A stretch of 64,000 nucleotides of DNA from Turritopsis dohrnii. Lineage: Eukaryota; Cnidaria; Hydrozoa; Anthoathecata; Oceaniidae. The notes beneath the pieces are model-generated. The model ran no database searches and was not told the DNA's origin. It saw only the letters and a program-made list of their open reading frames with translations. The translations under genes were made by a program, and so were the position numbers. Of this stretch, positions 1 to 25,949 are shown one piece after another; within the stretch, counting starts at the first letter, position 1; every line of letters starts with the position of its first letter. The stretch lies in NCBI GenBank assembly GCA_027922465.2, contig BQMF02000066.1:868001-932000 (forward strand), in the 5' to 3' direction.

Positions 1-21
1 TATTTATACATAATGATTTAA

Positions 22-221
22 CTCATTGGCTGCCGGGCATAAAGTGCGAAAAACCAGACACATTTTTCATGTGAACAAAATAAACACATACATCTTATAA
101 AAAACTAGCTAGTTAGCTTTATTTATTCCATTTTTGTTGCTACGGTGAAGACCACTGTGGCTTCACGTTATTTCACCGGGTTGTTGCGCCACAGACTGTG
201 TGGCTTCCGGCAGGGAATGAG
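22..221. mobile_element. piggyBac-like MITE with TTAA target duplication
   Basis: A 200-bp element is flanked on both sides by TTAA (18-21 and 222-225). The ends are inverted: left CTCATTGGCTGCCGG, right CCGGCAGGGAATGAG. It has no coding capacity. TTAA duplications are typical of piggyBac and Kolobok transposons; the assignment to piggyBac is inference. Confidence 0.7.
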
Positions 222-225
222 TTAA

Positions 226-880
226 GAAAAAAAAACATTACACAGTTAAAATTTAAACATGTCTATGAAACAGTTACATTAATTTAGCAAAAATAGTGAA
301 TAAAACATTGATGTTACAGCATTGTTCTTTATATATAGTCAGTTCTAACAATGCCTGATATGGGATCACAGTCTATGGCTTTTCAAGATATACCACAGGA
401 TACCACTAGTTATTCTGCATGTTTTTATGAGTAAAATTGCAGTTGCTTCCAAGCCTACTATGGTCTCCTTCCACTCAATAAGATTATGATTATCATGAAA
501 AGACTTTTAGGAAAAATGTAACAATATAATAAGTTCTTCTTTACCGCGTCAAAGCACATAGAGGCAACAGGCACTTTTTTTACGATTAGTATAGTAGCAT
601 GCGGTGTGACATCAGTTTTAATGTATCACAGGGGAACCATTGCATTGCATTCCTAATCAAACACCTTTTTGGAGAAATATTTCGGGAGCCAATAGGGAAA
701 ACTAACGTTTTTGAGGTTGGTCACACAGGCGAGGTAGTGACAAAAAATTTGGGCCAAATTATTTGATCGACCATATCTCAGTAAAGGTTGGTCGTAGCGA
801 AACGATCTCATGCATTTTTTTAAATCAGTTTTTCGAGCTCTACAACATGGGTGCACTTTCCAGTTGTGATTCTACGATTA
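226..880. other. Non-coding stretch, nothing recognised
   Basis: AT-rich sequence with only short open frames that overlap on both strands around 653-1086 and look like chance. I see no exon-like pattern or repeat structure. Confidence 0.4.
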
Positions 881-1256
881 GGCCACCTATAATTAATCAT
901 TCGTTCATAGTCTTCCGTGCGCATTCAGAATTAAAATTCAACAATTGCGCATCGAGTTTGATTATTTTTCTAAAGTTAGAAAATCATGAAAAAATAGGAT
1001 TTTTCTTCCTTTATTGTTGCAAGTCACGCGTTTATAAAGCTTTTGTTAACTTACAGAATGTCAAATTTGTTTACAGAATGCACTAAGTGCCCTTGAAAAA
1101 TCCATTGGTTTATGTTCTGTATTTTATAAATAACAAGTTTTTAAAAGGAGCAATCAATAAAAATAAAAATGGAAAATAATCAAATAATCACCACATCCCG
1201 CATCAAGATTTTTGCATAAAAAATGACTATGAACAAATGATTAATTATAGGTGGCC
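881..1256. mobile_element. PIF/Harbinger-like MITE with TTA target duplication
   Basis: Inverted ends of about 33 bp with one mismatch begin GGCCACCTATAATTAATCAT on the left (881) and finish as the complement at 1256. TTA stands directly outside both ends (878-880 and 1257-1259). A 3-bp TWA duplication and GG-starting ends fit Harbinger. The 376-bp interior has no transposase. Confidence 0.65.
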
Positions 1257-1259
1257 TTA

Positions 1260-2111
1260 AATGTTTCATCATGGGGTACCCACACTAGAAAGACAGATTT
1301 GACACATCATTTGTGAAGTTAAACAAAGTAAGTTTTTCCTGAGATGCTAGTATAATATGAATACTGGAAAAATAATTATCTTATCAGTAATTCAGGCCTG
1401 ATCACAAACAGTCAGACTTACTTAGGCATGAAGATAGCAAACCTGACTTGTAATCAAAAATGTAATAACAAACAATTTTTATTCAGAAGTCAACAAATCA
1501 ATTGACTCGTTCACAAAACCACAGCAGATGAAATGGTAACCAGCCTTTATGAACAACTGATTTTTATTTAGTAAGCCAGGTGCTTTGGAGTTAATGGAAC
1601 TGAAACCTCTAAACTTTAATTCAAGAAAGATTTGAACTAACAAAACAAATACAATGACACGATGCAGAATAATAAAACTAATTTGTCCAGATTCTTTTTT
1701 TTTTTTCATTTTTGATTCTTTTTCCGCATTCTTTTGTATATATATATATATATAAATTTTGTTTACAGGGCCGTAATTTCTTTAAAAATATTGAGGGGAA
1801 TAAAAAAATGGAGCGAGAGAGAAAATATTTTGAGTAGGGGCTCGGGGCACTCTAAGCCTACCAGCAGGGGTTTTAGGGGTCGGAAAAGTTTTCCCTAATA
1901 CTTTACTTCAATTTTTCTTAAAATCATTCCTAATTCTAGCTTTTTAGTGTTTTAAAAACAATTTTTTTTCAACCAAAAAATATTGGAGGGGCTTAAACTA
2001 AATGTTTCATGTTAATAAAATCTATTATCTTAGATTGTTTGTTTTAAATTTCAATAAATTTATGCTCTGCAGAAATCTCAAATTTTAAATATGATGCATT
2101 TCAACACCACA
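1260..2111. other. Non-coding AT-rich stretch with TA microsatellite
   Basis: Contains a short TA run (about 1737-1754) and poly-A/T patches. No supported gene. Confidence 0.4.
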
Positions 2112-2118
2112 ATAACAT

Positions 2119-3633
2119 ATGTGACGGTTTATGGGAAAAGGATAACAAGTGAAAAAGCGATTCTTTAAAAGCGATTTATCGCTGCAAAAAAGCGATTCAT
2201 TAGAAGCGAAAAAGTGATTCTATTGAAGCGAAAAAGTGATTCAAGTGAAGTGAAAAAGTGATTCACGTGAAGCGAAAAAGTGATTCACGTGAAGCGAAAA
2301 AGCGATTCATGTGAAGCGGAAAAGTGATTTCGAAATCGATTTGGAAGATATATAATAATAAGAATAAAAAATGATTCGTAAACAAGAACCAAATGGTGAA
2401 AAACGGTATTATAAACTGGCGCAATAATATGAATAGATACAAAAACTAAAAAAAGATTTTATTTTTAGACTAAAGGCTGTTTTCCACTTTTGGAAAATTT
2501 AATGCGGAAAGAAACGGACGAATACTAGAGAAAGGACGTGATTGGGTCTTTCGCTAATGTAAACGTAGCTTAATTAATAACCAGAATTTATAACAAAAGA
2601 AATATACTTGCATGAGCTGCAAAATATAATTTTAAAGACAAATGTGCGCCAAGAGAGAAAAAAAATATTTTTCGAAAAGAAAATTAATGTAAACAAAAAC
2701 TTAAAATCGTTGCTATCGCCGTAATAAGATTGTTTACATCGTAGATTCCATGTTTCATGTATGTGACCATCCAAGGGATTTTGATGTCAAACGATATAAA
2801 TAAAAAAAGTAATGGTATTTTCTTAGAATATGAAAAGTAGGATTCACCTACTCACTACGTTTCGTTCATTCAACGTCTGTGTATGTTTATATTTTTCATA
2901 TTCCCATGCGCCAGTTTTCGAAGTGGAAAGATAACCGGGAGTATTATATCTAATTGCTATTTTGCCAAATAAAAATAAAAAGTTCATTGATAAAGATGTC
3001 TACACTCTCAAAAGATGTTGTTGTTATCGCGACTTCAGCATTATTTTGAAAACTCAATGTGACGGATGTATAATTACAGGTAGCACGCGTTTAGTGTTTA
3101 ATACTGAACTGATTACCTGGTTCTTATTCAGTTAGAGATTAAGGAAACAACAGTTTGTTCTCAAGTTGCTACAAATAGAAACCGTCTGCTATAATTCTTT
3201 TGTGTTTAAGTTGTTCTACCGCTTTTATGTGAAATGAACGTGGTTCACATTCACTTTAAGAAAAAAGACAAAAAATGTTTGTTTTAAAGCTATTGCCAAT
3301 AGGAACCGTCCCTTATGATTCTTTTTTGAGTTGTTCGATCGTTATTTTTGTATATTCCTTGGGGGGAATGTTTATCAGAACTTTAATCAACACTTGAGTG
3401 AGTGATACAGAATCAAAAAAGCGATTCATGTGAAGCGGAAAAGCGATTCATGTGAAGCGGAAAAGCGATTCATGTGAAGCGGAAAAGCGATTCATGTGAA
3501 GCGGAAAAGTGATTCATGTGAAGCGAAAAAGCGATTCATGTGAAGCAGAAAAGCGATTCTGTGAAGTGGAAAAGCGATTAAGTGCTTCAAATCGCTTTTT
3601 CGCTTGTTATCCTTTTCCCATAAACCGTCACAT
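2119..3633. mobile_element. 1.5-kb non-autonomous DNA transposon with minisatellite ends
   Basis: The ends are perfect inverted repeats of about 31 bp, starting ATGTGACGGTTTATGGGAAA. They are flanked by the exact 7-bp direct repeat ATAACAT (2112-2118 and 3634-3640). Inside each end lies a tandem array of a roughly 22-bp unit containing AAGCGATTCATGTGAAGCGG (about 2150-2335 and 3415-3585), in the same orientation at both ends. No transposase ORF is present. A related end occurs at 63612. Confidence 0.75.
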
Positions 3634-3640
3634 ATAACAT

Positions 3641-4352
3641 CGTTAGTTAAATTGACTTTAAAAAATTGTTGACCTTCAGACAACACAGGAATAAATTGAT
3701 TGCATGTCATCATATCTGTCAGCATAACTAAAATGACCACACATCTGCTAATTCACTTACGAGCAGGCCTGGTAAATTAATCAATAGATTTGTCATCTTT
3801 CCAGGATTAGGTTAATGAAATTTGGATTTAAATTTAATTTTTGGATGAGAAAGGGTGCATAGGATGTTTGATTCTCTGTTAAATCTTTTAGGATATGTCT
3901 TGCTTATCAATAGAATCAGATCTTTCATTTTACTACTTTTATGGTACATGTAGGGGGTTGACCAAAGATGTCACTTTCTTGCTGCTTATAACACACACAA
4001 TCTCATACATGTTTGATCAACATTAGAAGTTCTACAACATAAAGTCACTTTCTTTTCAAGGCTCTAACTCTGGAATCTCCTGCCTTTGGAAACACTTTGC
4101 CCTAACTTTAGACAGCCTTTCTAACATCAGACACACATAGTAAACAGTCTCGTCTAATTAACATACTCAACCAAGTCACAAGAAATATTAAAATATGTGA
4201 CGTTCCAGGGAGATTTTGATAACAAACGATATTAATGTTAGTTATTAACGAAAATATCGGAAATAAAACAAGAGAATTAACAATAATATCAGTATTGTCA
4301 ATGAAAAAATTGCCAGGCGTGCGATTAATTAATAAATGTTTCAGTTTCTTAC
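3641..4352. other. Stretch without a resolved gene
   Basis: If the minus-strand exon at 4353-4430 is real, this is its first intron. A segment at 4194-4240 resembles 2755-2815 inside the neighbouring element (shared spaced motif ending CAAACGATAT), suggesting an older related insertion. No further exon could be assigned. Confidence 0.35.
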
Positions 4353-4430
4353 TTCTTTAACAACGTGGTCTTCATCTTTGCTGCCTCCCATCTTGATTGT
4401 TGACATGTTCTCGATCTTCATGGCTTTCAT
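4353..4430 (-). CDS. Candidate first coding exon of a divergent gene, product unknown
   Basis: On the minus strand an ATG at 4430 opens a 26-codon frame (start MKAMKIENMSTIKMGG, end DEDHVVKE). It runs straight into a strong donor, GTAAGAAACTGA, at 4352. The charged, low-repeat composition looks coding, and the exon lies head-to-head with aconitase exon 1, with 240 bp between the two ATGs. I do not recognise the protein and could not find a second exon to the left, where transposons have expanded the sequence. It could instead be a chance frame beside a donor-like site. Confidence 0.35.
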
Positions 4431-4670
4431 AGTAGCTACTAACTTTAAAGGACTATGGCAAGTGAGACAAAAACGCACTCCTACTTAGAGCTCTTTTACT
4501 TTAGGTGGCTTCCCCTTTTTTGTCGTTAACTAACAGCATGAAGGAGCTCAACATGAGCTGCTGATGATGCAGAAAACGGCATAACACCGGGCATCTGGAC
4601 TGGTCAACGGCAGCAACCATACTAAAAATAAATTTCATCTACATACGATCATAAGTTTACATATTTGAAA
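4431..4670. promoter_or_regulatory. Probable bidirectional promoter between divergent exons
   Basis: A short gap separates the candidate minus-strand exon from aconitase exon 1. It is less AT-biased than its surroundings. No TATA box at a convincing distance was seen. The assignment rests on the two flanking exons. Confidence 0.3.
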
Positions 4671-18774
<14,104 letters not shown>

Positions 18775-18917
18775 TTGGTCGTTTTTTTAGTCAATGTTAA
18801 TTGTGTTGTTTTTTTTCTTTGTGAACTTCATGTATGATATTAAAATAAATGAAAATATATTGATTATGATACTCTTGTGTCTGCCACTTTATAGTTTTCC
18901 GATGAGTTTACGAAACC

Positions 18918-19022
18918 CGCAGTAACTGAAACACTGCGAAAGAGTGCACTTCTATAGAAAATCATACACTATGTCATTGAAAATGCTCTTCGACGTAGTG
19001 ATTTTTTTATTCAACCGAAAGA
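18918..19022. mobile_element. Degenerate CCCAGTGGG-type MITE copy
   Basis: The core GAGTGCACTTCTATAGAAA and the GACGTAGTGATTTTTTTATT end match the family, but the terminal CCCAGTGGG is lost. It is just downstream of the aconitase poly(A) signal. Confidence 0.5.
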
Positions 19023-19404
19023 GATTTTCCTTGGTAAGACATTCCTTTAGTGTGGGATAGTTAATGAATTACTACCTGCCAAGAAGACATCCTATGCTGT
19101 CGCCGCTATTCACATGTTCATAATTTTATTTCGTTAGACCTTATGACTAAGAGCGTGACCATTTATTCTTAGCTTTACGTGGAAACTGTATGTGCGTGTA
19201 GTTGGTATCGGGGGGGAGTAAAAACACGTCCTCAGATTTATTCATGTTTTTTTTCCATTAAAAAAAATGAAATTCAGGAAATAAGAAATCATGTAAAGAC
19301 ACTCCAACCCAAACTTCTTTTGTCTGTTCCGATGGTTGTCCACGCAATAGAAAAGCAAAAGATTCTGGGTTCGATGTTAAAGTAAGAAAGCAATATTTGA
19401 GCTA

Positions 19405-20136
19405 CCTTAGTTCCCTTAATTTTCGCGCCCCTTTAATTTTCGCGCACTTGACCCGCGCGAAAATTAAAGGTGCGCGAAAAGCACCTATTTTCGCGCACTT
19501 GACCGCGCGAAAATTAAAAGGTGCGCGAAATAGCAAAATTCTTCATTTTTCTCAATTTTCGAGCTTTTATATAGAAATATACCTTATTATACACTTATAT
19601 AACTAATATAATTAATCAAGTATTTAAGGCGGGTAAACAGAGTGCGGCAATGAGACTCAGGAATGAAAAATGGAAGTGAAAATGCTTTATTAATCTGAAA
19701 AAAATGAATCGAGCTTTTTTGGTTAAGATATCGTTGGTGGTGATCTTGTTTCTTCATTAATACATGAACACTTAAAAAATACTACAGTATTTCAGTCATC
19801 AATAACTATAACTTCAGAAATAGTTTGAGTTTCTGGTACTGCTTGTGTGTTACCGATACCCTGAGTTTCAGGAATGACTTGAGTTTGTGTTTACTATTGT
19901 AACCATAGTATGTTGTAACTTATATCTGTTGATAAAAGGAAGAGCCGACTAAAAGTAAATACCAAAGTGTGTGGTTTATCCATGTCTTTGTGTTTTGGCC
20001 AAATAACCTGTTTTGAAAAATTTATGAATTTGAGGGTGCGCGAAAATTATTGGGTGCGCGAAACTGAGTTTTTAAGGGGTGCGCGAAAATTAAAGGCGCG
20101 AAAATTAAAGGGGCGCGAAAATTAAGGGAACTAAGG
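19405..20136. mobile_element. TA-flanked transposon with TTTTCGCGC end repeats
   Basis: TA lies outside both ends (19403-19404, 20137-20138). Inverted ends start CCTTAGTTCCCTTAATTTTC and carry repeated AAAATTAAAGGGGCGCG words. The interior on the minus strand holds a short open frame ending TISEVIVIDD and stop near 19799-19801. It is analogous in design to the element at 11371 but has different end sequence. No intact transposase. Confidence 0.7.
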
Positions 20137-20417
20137 TATGCAAGGCAAATTTTTCCATTGCATGCGTCGAGAATTCCTCTCAATAAAAAAAATCAAAATA
20201 AGAGAAACCATTGCATTGCAATGTCACGTAGCATTGTTTTGACGGTTGATAACAAACTTTTCTTCAACTTTTTTCCAAGTTCACATTGATGCAATGATTT
20301 CTTTTATTTATGAGGATTTCTTACAAACTTTTGTCCTACAAAGAAATTACAAAAAAAAACACATCCAAAAATATCCTATTATATATATACACATCCGTTG
20401 CTTTTGTTTATAAAACT

Positions 20418-21265
20418 TCAAACGTTTCGTGTGTGAGGAGGAATATGTTTATATCTTGCTTGAGTCGCCACCCACGATCCAATCCTATCGCCATGTTTAG
20501 GTGGGGAAGCTCGAAAGCATTTGCCCATCTTCCTGTCGTAATAAATTTCTTCTTCCAGGACATCAAGCTTTCGTTTTTGGCCTTTCACATCAGCGGGACC
20601 CAAACTCGCGTTATCTCCTTCAGAACGACTTTTCTTCGGCATGTTTGGATTGAGAATCTCAACATCCTTCTTCTTCTGGGTTTTCGTTCGTTGTTGTTGA
20701 GATAGCGTGGAGTTTCGTTGTAAGTACATCGAAAAAGATATGGGTTTCCTCATCTTGTCCTTTTGAACAGCTTTACGGTCTCCAACACATGGATAAGGTT
20801 GGCCTTTGTTATTGTTGAGGGTACCATTTCCATCATGAATGTTGTAATCTGTTCCGCATAGGTTCATATTCGGATCATGCTGGACTCCTAAATAAATGCA
20901 AAAATGTTTTAGATGGTTATAATCATATTATAACGAAATTCCAGCACACTTTCTCATACTTCAGTATTCTTAAAAGGACTTTTTGTTTTAACAAAAACTA
21001 TAAATTTTCACTTACCAAAAACATTAAACTCAGCTTCATAGTAACCTCTTCTAAGCTGATTGTAGATATTCAAACACTGCGGCTCGTTGACCATCGTTCT
21101 TTGCTTGCGTTCGAAGCTCAGATATCGATCGATACGTTGAGCAATGCCAGCAAAGTCATACTTACTCGTTAGATGATGGCGATGTTCTTCACTGAGTGAC
21201 TGGAGTTTCCTCATTACAACACGTTGCTGGGAAGTAGTAAATGGCTTCGTAGAAGACGATTCCAT
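20418..21265 (-). CDS. Two-exon gene, 239-residue protein of unknown function
   Basis: Exon 1 is 21265-21016, with donor GTAAGTG at 21015. Exon 2 is 20887-20418, after acceptor TTTATTTAG. The junction is phase 1 and reads through to a TGA at 20418-20420. The N-terminal half (residues 1-84) is helical and basic (QQRVVMRKLQSLSEEHRHHL, then DRYLSFERKQRT and NIYNQLRRGYYEAEFNVFG). The second exon is polar and Lys-rich, with possible nuclear-localisation patches (KTQKKKDVEI, PKKSRSEGD, KGQKRKLDV). I recognise no catalytic motif, signal peptide or membrane segment. A poly(A) signal (AATAAA) lies on the minus strand at 20308-20303. The tidy splice, open frame and upstream promoter elements support a real gene, possibly a nuclear or DNA/RNA-associated protein; that role is inference. 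Confidence 0.7.
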
Positions 21266-21370
21266 TACGATAAAGATTCTAAAACAACAAAGTACTTGAT
21301 ATAATCTTTTCTTACTCTAAACACGTCTTGCACTACTAAGAGCTCTTTCAAAAAGCAGTTATTTTGTAGA

Positions 21371-21440
21371 TGACGTCAAATTTTCATATCTGTCTGTTAT
21401 GACGTCAAATACCAATCAAGCTCCATTGATTTGATTGGAT
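21371..21440 (-). promoter_or_regulatory. Promoter region with two CRE sites and CCAAT boxes
   Basis: Perfect CRE palindromes TGACGTCA lie at 21371-21378 and 21400-21407. CCAAT lies at 21412-21416 and a reverse CCAAT (ATTGG) near 21437. They sit 105-175 bp upstream of the ATG at 21265, a usual place for CREB/ATF and NF-Y sites. Confidence 0.5.
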
Positions 21441-22759
21441 AGGAAATTTAGGGCTTACTTCCTCTTCTTTTGAATCTCGTGAAACTGGATCTATTTGGGA
21501 CACATTTTTCCTTTCTCTTCTCTCTTTTTTTCCCTTGCAGAGAAAATCGACGAACCTTATCGCTGGGTCTTCCACCAACTCTGATCAAGTTTTCATACTT
21601 TAGCTCCACAAGCCCTTCTAAGAACTGATCTAATGCATGACTTCAGCAACATAGGACGGTATTCATACTTTTTACGAAGGCGATGCAACCCTAAACCCAA
21701 CATACTTCAATCCATTTGCAACACAGTCTTCTCACGACACCAGAACTTCTAAGCACTGTTGTAAGTAGTACTGGTGAGAATTCTTTTTTAAACTGTTCAA
21801 CTAAAGAGTTACTTCCCAGTTTAAGTTTTTTCCCCTTATCCTGGGGAAGAACTTCCCTACAGTTGATTTTCAGACCATGGCCTTTTAGCAAAAAAAGATC
21901 AGCTTAAAAAATGCTACAGTATGGTATATAATATGTCCATGTTAAGTGACATAAATTTTTTTCTCTGTGACAGGTGGCCACCATTATAGATTTTGGGTCT
22001 TTCCCAAATCCCGAACATGGGGGCTTTTTTATGGTGATCCAGGACATGATTCTGAGTCACTGTGTCAAATTTCAGCTTGTTACTAATTTTTTCCATCTCA
22101 AAACTCTTAACGACTGGACTATAATAGGCATGTACGTTGAAATTGCGGTAAGGATAAGGACTCCACTGTGATTGAGATATTAAAAAAGTGTTTCGGAGAA
22201 AGATTAACATCACATGGACTGTTGTGAGATAATTGCTTATTGCAGAAAACAAAATATCATTGAAACGTTCAGAAAGAAGGAACAATGTATTAAGAAAATA
22301 TTATAAAAAAGATTTTGCCATATAAGTATAGAAAGACAGGTTGATTTTTTATTTTCGTACTTAAAGATTCATGTCTGCTTGCGCGAACATTAAATTAATT
22401 CTTACAAAATTATCAGGAAGTGAAATTATTTTTTTTTTTTTTTTTTTTTTTTTAATCGATATATTTCCTGCATCCATCAATATGGTTCTTCTTACAGAGA
22501 AAGCGTATAGGATAAAATATATATGCATGGTGTTACGTAAAATGTATAAAAACGTATAATAATAAATATTACGGACATAACTTATACTAAATTAGATTAA
22601 ATTAAGAAATAGGCTAACAAGGTAGAAGGGTTGAGTGGGTGTCGCAGTAAGTTGGATAATGAAGCTTGTAATATAAAATAATTGTAACTTGGGTTACAAT
22701 TAGGTTAGATTAAGTTAGCGTTAGCATTGCACTTGTAACGGATTTTCTTCTTTACCTTA
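21441..22759. other. Intergenic stretch, no supported gene
   Basis: Holds short overlapping frames on both strands (about 21691-22285) without splice-supported structure, and a poly-T run of about 24 (22430-22453). Nothing recognised. Confidence 0.4.
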
Positions 22760-24114
22760 GCACCGACAAAGACATCATAATTATAGTAGGTCTAGCATGT
22801 CGTGAATTTGGAAGTAAAATGGTCACTGTCGATGTAGTTTCATGAATTTCTCAGAATACAACTTTAATTATCACTTCAAATGAAGCTTACCACAATGGAT
22901 CTGGACAAAGCTCTAATGCGACCATTTACATTGTTGGTGCTGGGAGAAATCACATCACAACAATACTTTGGTTCACTTACGAGAACTTTTAACACTACTG
23001 CAGTAACAATAAAATTAAGGAATGTCAATGAACTTGCACCATGGAGGTATAAAACAGAAGGAGAACGAACTCTTATTTTTCTATTATTCAGATAATGACT
23101 ATTCTATTCATTGCGGTATCACTTTGATGTCATCCGTGATGCGCTTTCGGCTGGTTGTCGGTGAAACGAATACTTTTTTAAAAATTAACGACAATTTAAA
23201 AACCAAATATCATCCATTATAACAACGGATCAACTTGCTGCATAGTGACAAGCAGATTATTAAACCTAAAGCTTCCTTGAGAAACAAATGAAAATCTAAG
23301 ATATCGCGTAATTCATGTATAAGTTCCAATCTACATATCTTCTGACTTAAATGCGCCTCGATAGTGCCGCGGTACGTGCAAAAACTTAGGATTATTCTCT
23401 CTTCAAAAACTGAAGCTCGGCGAAACTGCTTGAGGGGATCACGAGATATATAGACCTAAAGTTGCAATGTTTTCGTTGCATATTTGTGACGTTTTTGCAT
23501 AATTCTCCCAATTCCTACAGATTATGCATGCTAAGAACTTTACCCTAACGATCTTTAATCACATTGGAGAATTGATATGAACGAAATTTTCACGCAAGAA
23601 CGCCAAAATTATAAAAATTATGCAAGATGATAGCAATTATATGTTATTACACACTGAGGATTTAAACAATGCAGCGCATCACGGATAGTACAATAGCAGA
23701 TTTTGAGTTCGTTCTCCTTCTGTTTTATACCTCCATGCTTGCACAGAAGAATTCGGAAGAAATGCTGACATCATACTTTCTGGGTATACATCTCCTTTTA
23801 ATTTCCAAATCCCTTCTCCTATACCTTCATTTACAATTGGTCTTGTATATCATGAATTGGGTGGAGATACTGTGGCTATCAGTGTTCCATCATCAATTCC
23901 TCAAAATACGGCTCTGATAATCACGTTATATGCAGCTTATCATCCCCGATTCAGAGAGTATGGTGACGCAAATGTAAACTTGGAAGGTGCAGGACGAAAT
24001 GATATATCAACAGTCATTTGGTCCACTTATCATAGTGCTCATCACTTCAATGCAAGCATCACTACGAAGAAGTTGAATTATATCCGTCGATCAGGTGGCA
24101 AATCAGGAATTTAA
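22760..24114 (+). pseudogene. Degenerate gene fragment with two repeats of an unknown domain, split by a MITE
   Basis: Two related segments lie in tandem. Repeat 1 (about 22760-23039) reads IIVGLACREFGSKMVTVDVV, then a stop, then ISQNTTLIITSNEAYH and VGAGRNHITTILWFTYENF, with another stop. Repeat 2 (23745-24114) reads FTIGLVYHELGGDTVAISVP, SIPQNTALIITLYAAYH and EGAGRNDISTVIWSTYH, ending at a TAA at 24112. The shared positions show duplication of a roughly 95-residue unit. Repeat 2 is open over its length; repeat 1 has at least two stops. The MITE at 23040-23737 sits exactly between the two. I do not know the domain; its Asn-rich beta-strand look suggests an extracellular protein (inference). 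Confidence 0.55.
23040..23737. mobile_element. MITE, CATGGAGG family, 7-bp target duplication, copy 1
   Basis: The ends are inverted repeats starting CATGGAGGTATAAAACAGAA. They are flanked by the exact 7-bp repeat CTTGCAC (23033-23039 and 23738-23744). The 698-bp interior matches the reverse complement of the copy at 37928-38644. No ORF of substance. The 7-bp duplication and CA-starting ends resemble P-superfamily transposons; this is inference. Confidence 0.8.
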
Positions 24115-25700
24115 AAAAAGATGCTGGATATAATACTTTTTTCGCATACATCACCTCTTTAGATAAACATAAATTCTAAACGGTGAGTAAATCATTTGTC
24201 AAAACTTTGGTTGAGTTTGTGAAATCTAGAGACAGCGTTTCAAGTATAAGATATCTGTTGAAATCCGATTCAAAAAAAAACTTAATGTTCTGCAAGTAAG
24301 GATCTTGTGATGCAGTGAGTTTTTGTTGAGATTGCTTTGTTACTAGGAGCTGAAATTGAATCGGAATCTCAAAGTTATTTACAATCTAAGTTGTTTTTAG
24401 TACCATTTCAATATGAGCAACAAAAGTATGACAGTTCATGATCAACTATTTTGTTTGGACGTTCATTAGCACCAAAAATGTTTGTTACAGCCGGAACGTT
24501 TTGTGTCACCAAAGATATTTTGAAGTACAAGAACGCTTTGTAGTATAAAGATATTTTGTAGTATTGGAACGTGCAAATATGCTTTTTTTTCAAGCAAGCA
24601 TGTAATTAAAAAAACGTTTTGCGTTTATCGCAAATATGCACAAAGTTCTTTGAAAACACTTAAAGTTGTCAAACACTTCGCATTTCCTTGAGTAAACATT
24701 GTGTTGTGGATTTACAAATGACAGGTGGAGATATCCAATGTGTTGCAAAGAGATGCAATTGTCTTATACTGATAATCACACGTAACGTTGTTTTCAATCC
24801 GCACAAAATTTCATTATTCATCCACTAAATATAAATTTATGTATCTAGATTTATGTTTAATCCAAGAGGGGTGAGAGCCATTTTGATTTTAAAGATAAAT
24901 ACACCCTCCCATCAGACACTCTAAAGGCGTCAAAACAAAGTATTTTTCTCCCTTTTGCGTATGAGAAAAAGAGCAATCAAGTGAAGTGAGAGGAACTTCC
25001 ATATATTTGCTAGTTTGAATTCGATTGATGAAAAAACTCGCAGATTTTCTAGTTTTCAAAAAATCTATATATGCAAATTTGGTGGTTTTGAGAAACACAA
25101 TGGTTAACATAAATCCTGCAATGGAAGACGTAGGTTAAATGCTTATTCATCTTTACAAAAACAGGCAACCTTATTCACCTGCTGCGCGTAAGCGATAGCA
25201 GTGTTTGGAAAGAGCTGGTATCCGATCCGATTCATAAAATTTTCACTGCTTTTACGAAAGTTATATGGCGCGTTTTCACTCCATACATTTCTCAGCAATG
25301 TAAGCAGCAGGTGGTCGAGACTTTCTTGTTTACTTTAGTCTAATCTGGTTAACATTTTGTTCCCTAGTTTTTGGTTCTTATTGATAGTGAAGCCAACAGA
25401 ATTTTAAAGAAATGCCAATCTTGCAAATTACATATATTGGAATTTTTACAAATCGATAATTATTCATTTAAGTAGTAGCTCTGATATTCAAGAAAAGTTA
25501 ATTTCCATTTTGGTCTTCCTTTCTCTCCACCCTTTCTTCGGGTTGTCAGTTACTTTAACATTCATGGTAGCACAGACATGCAAGAGAAAGTAACATCAAA
25601 AAACATAGTATTTTTGGTGACGATTCTGTAAAAAGTCCTAATCTTTTCTCTACATCTCACTCTCTCCTCACATTAAAAAGGCGTGTTTCGCCTCTATGTT
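24115..25700. other. Intergenic stretch, no supported gene
   Basis: AT-rich. A short AAGATATTTTG / GAACGTTTTG pattern recurs at 24480-24570. No exon or terminal repeats were resolved. Confidence 0.35.
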
Positions 25701-25822
25701 TTTGCATCGGAGCAGCCCTGGGTAGGAGGTTGACGTTGAAACTCACAATCGAAATTATTTGATTTTGGTATAAGGATACCGGGCCCTCTCTCAAACCGCA
25801 GCTTTCATTACGAATAGTCTTG

Positions 25823-25946
25823 ACCCACTAAGAAAATTTGTTGAAAATCAATGCGGAGGAGTACATTTCTTTGGAAATATATACACTATTTCAATGAAAA
25901 TGTTCTTCCTCACAGTGATTTTTTTATATTCTTGCCGACTGCGGAG
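25823..25946. mobile_element. Degenerate CCCAGTGGG-type MITE copy
   Basis: From CCCACTAAGAAAATTTGTTG, through GGAGTACATTTCTTTGGAAA, to CACAGTGATTTTTTTATATT and a decayed CCGACTGCGG end. It lies within the presumed promoter zone of the PARP gene. Confidence 0.5.
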
Positions 25947-25949
25947 ATC

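Noticed and set aside
653..1086. Overlapping open frames on both strands (67 and 107 codons)
   Set aside because: No splice context or protein-like pattern, and the right part lies in a MITE.
2150..3590. Repeat-spacer look of the 22-bp arrays as CRISPR-like
   Set aside because: The units are head-to-tail without unique spacers, inside a transposon of an animal genome.
3492..3740. 82-codon minus-strand frame with repeated LHRIAFLLHMNRF
   Set aside because: It is the translation of the 22-bp minisatellite of the 2119 element.
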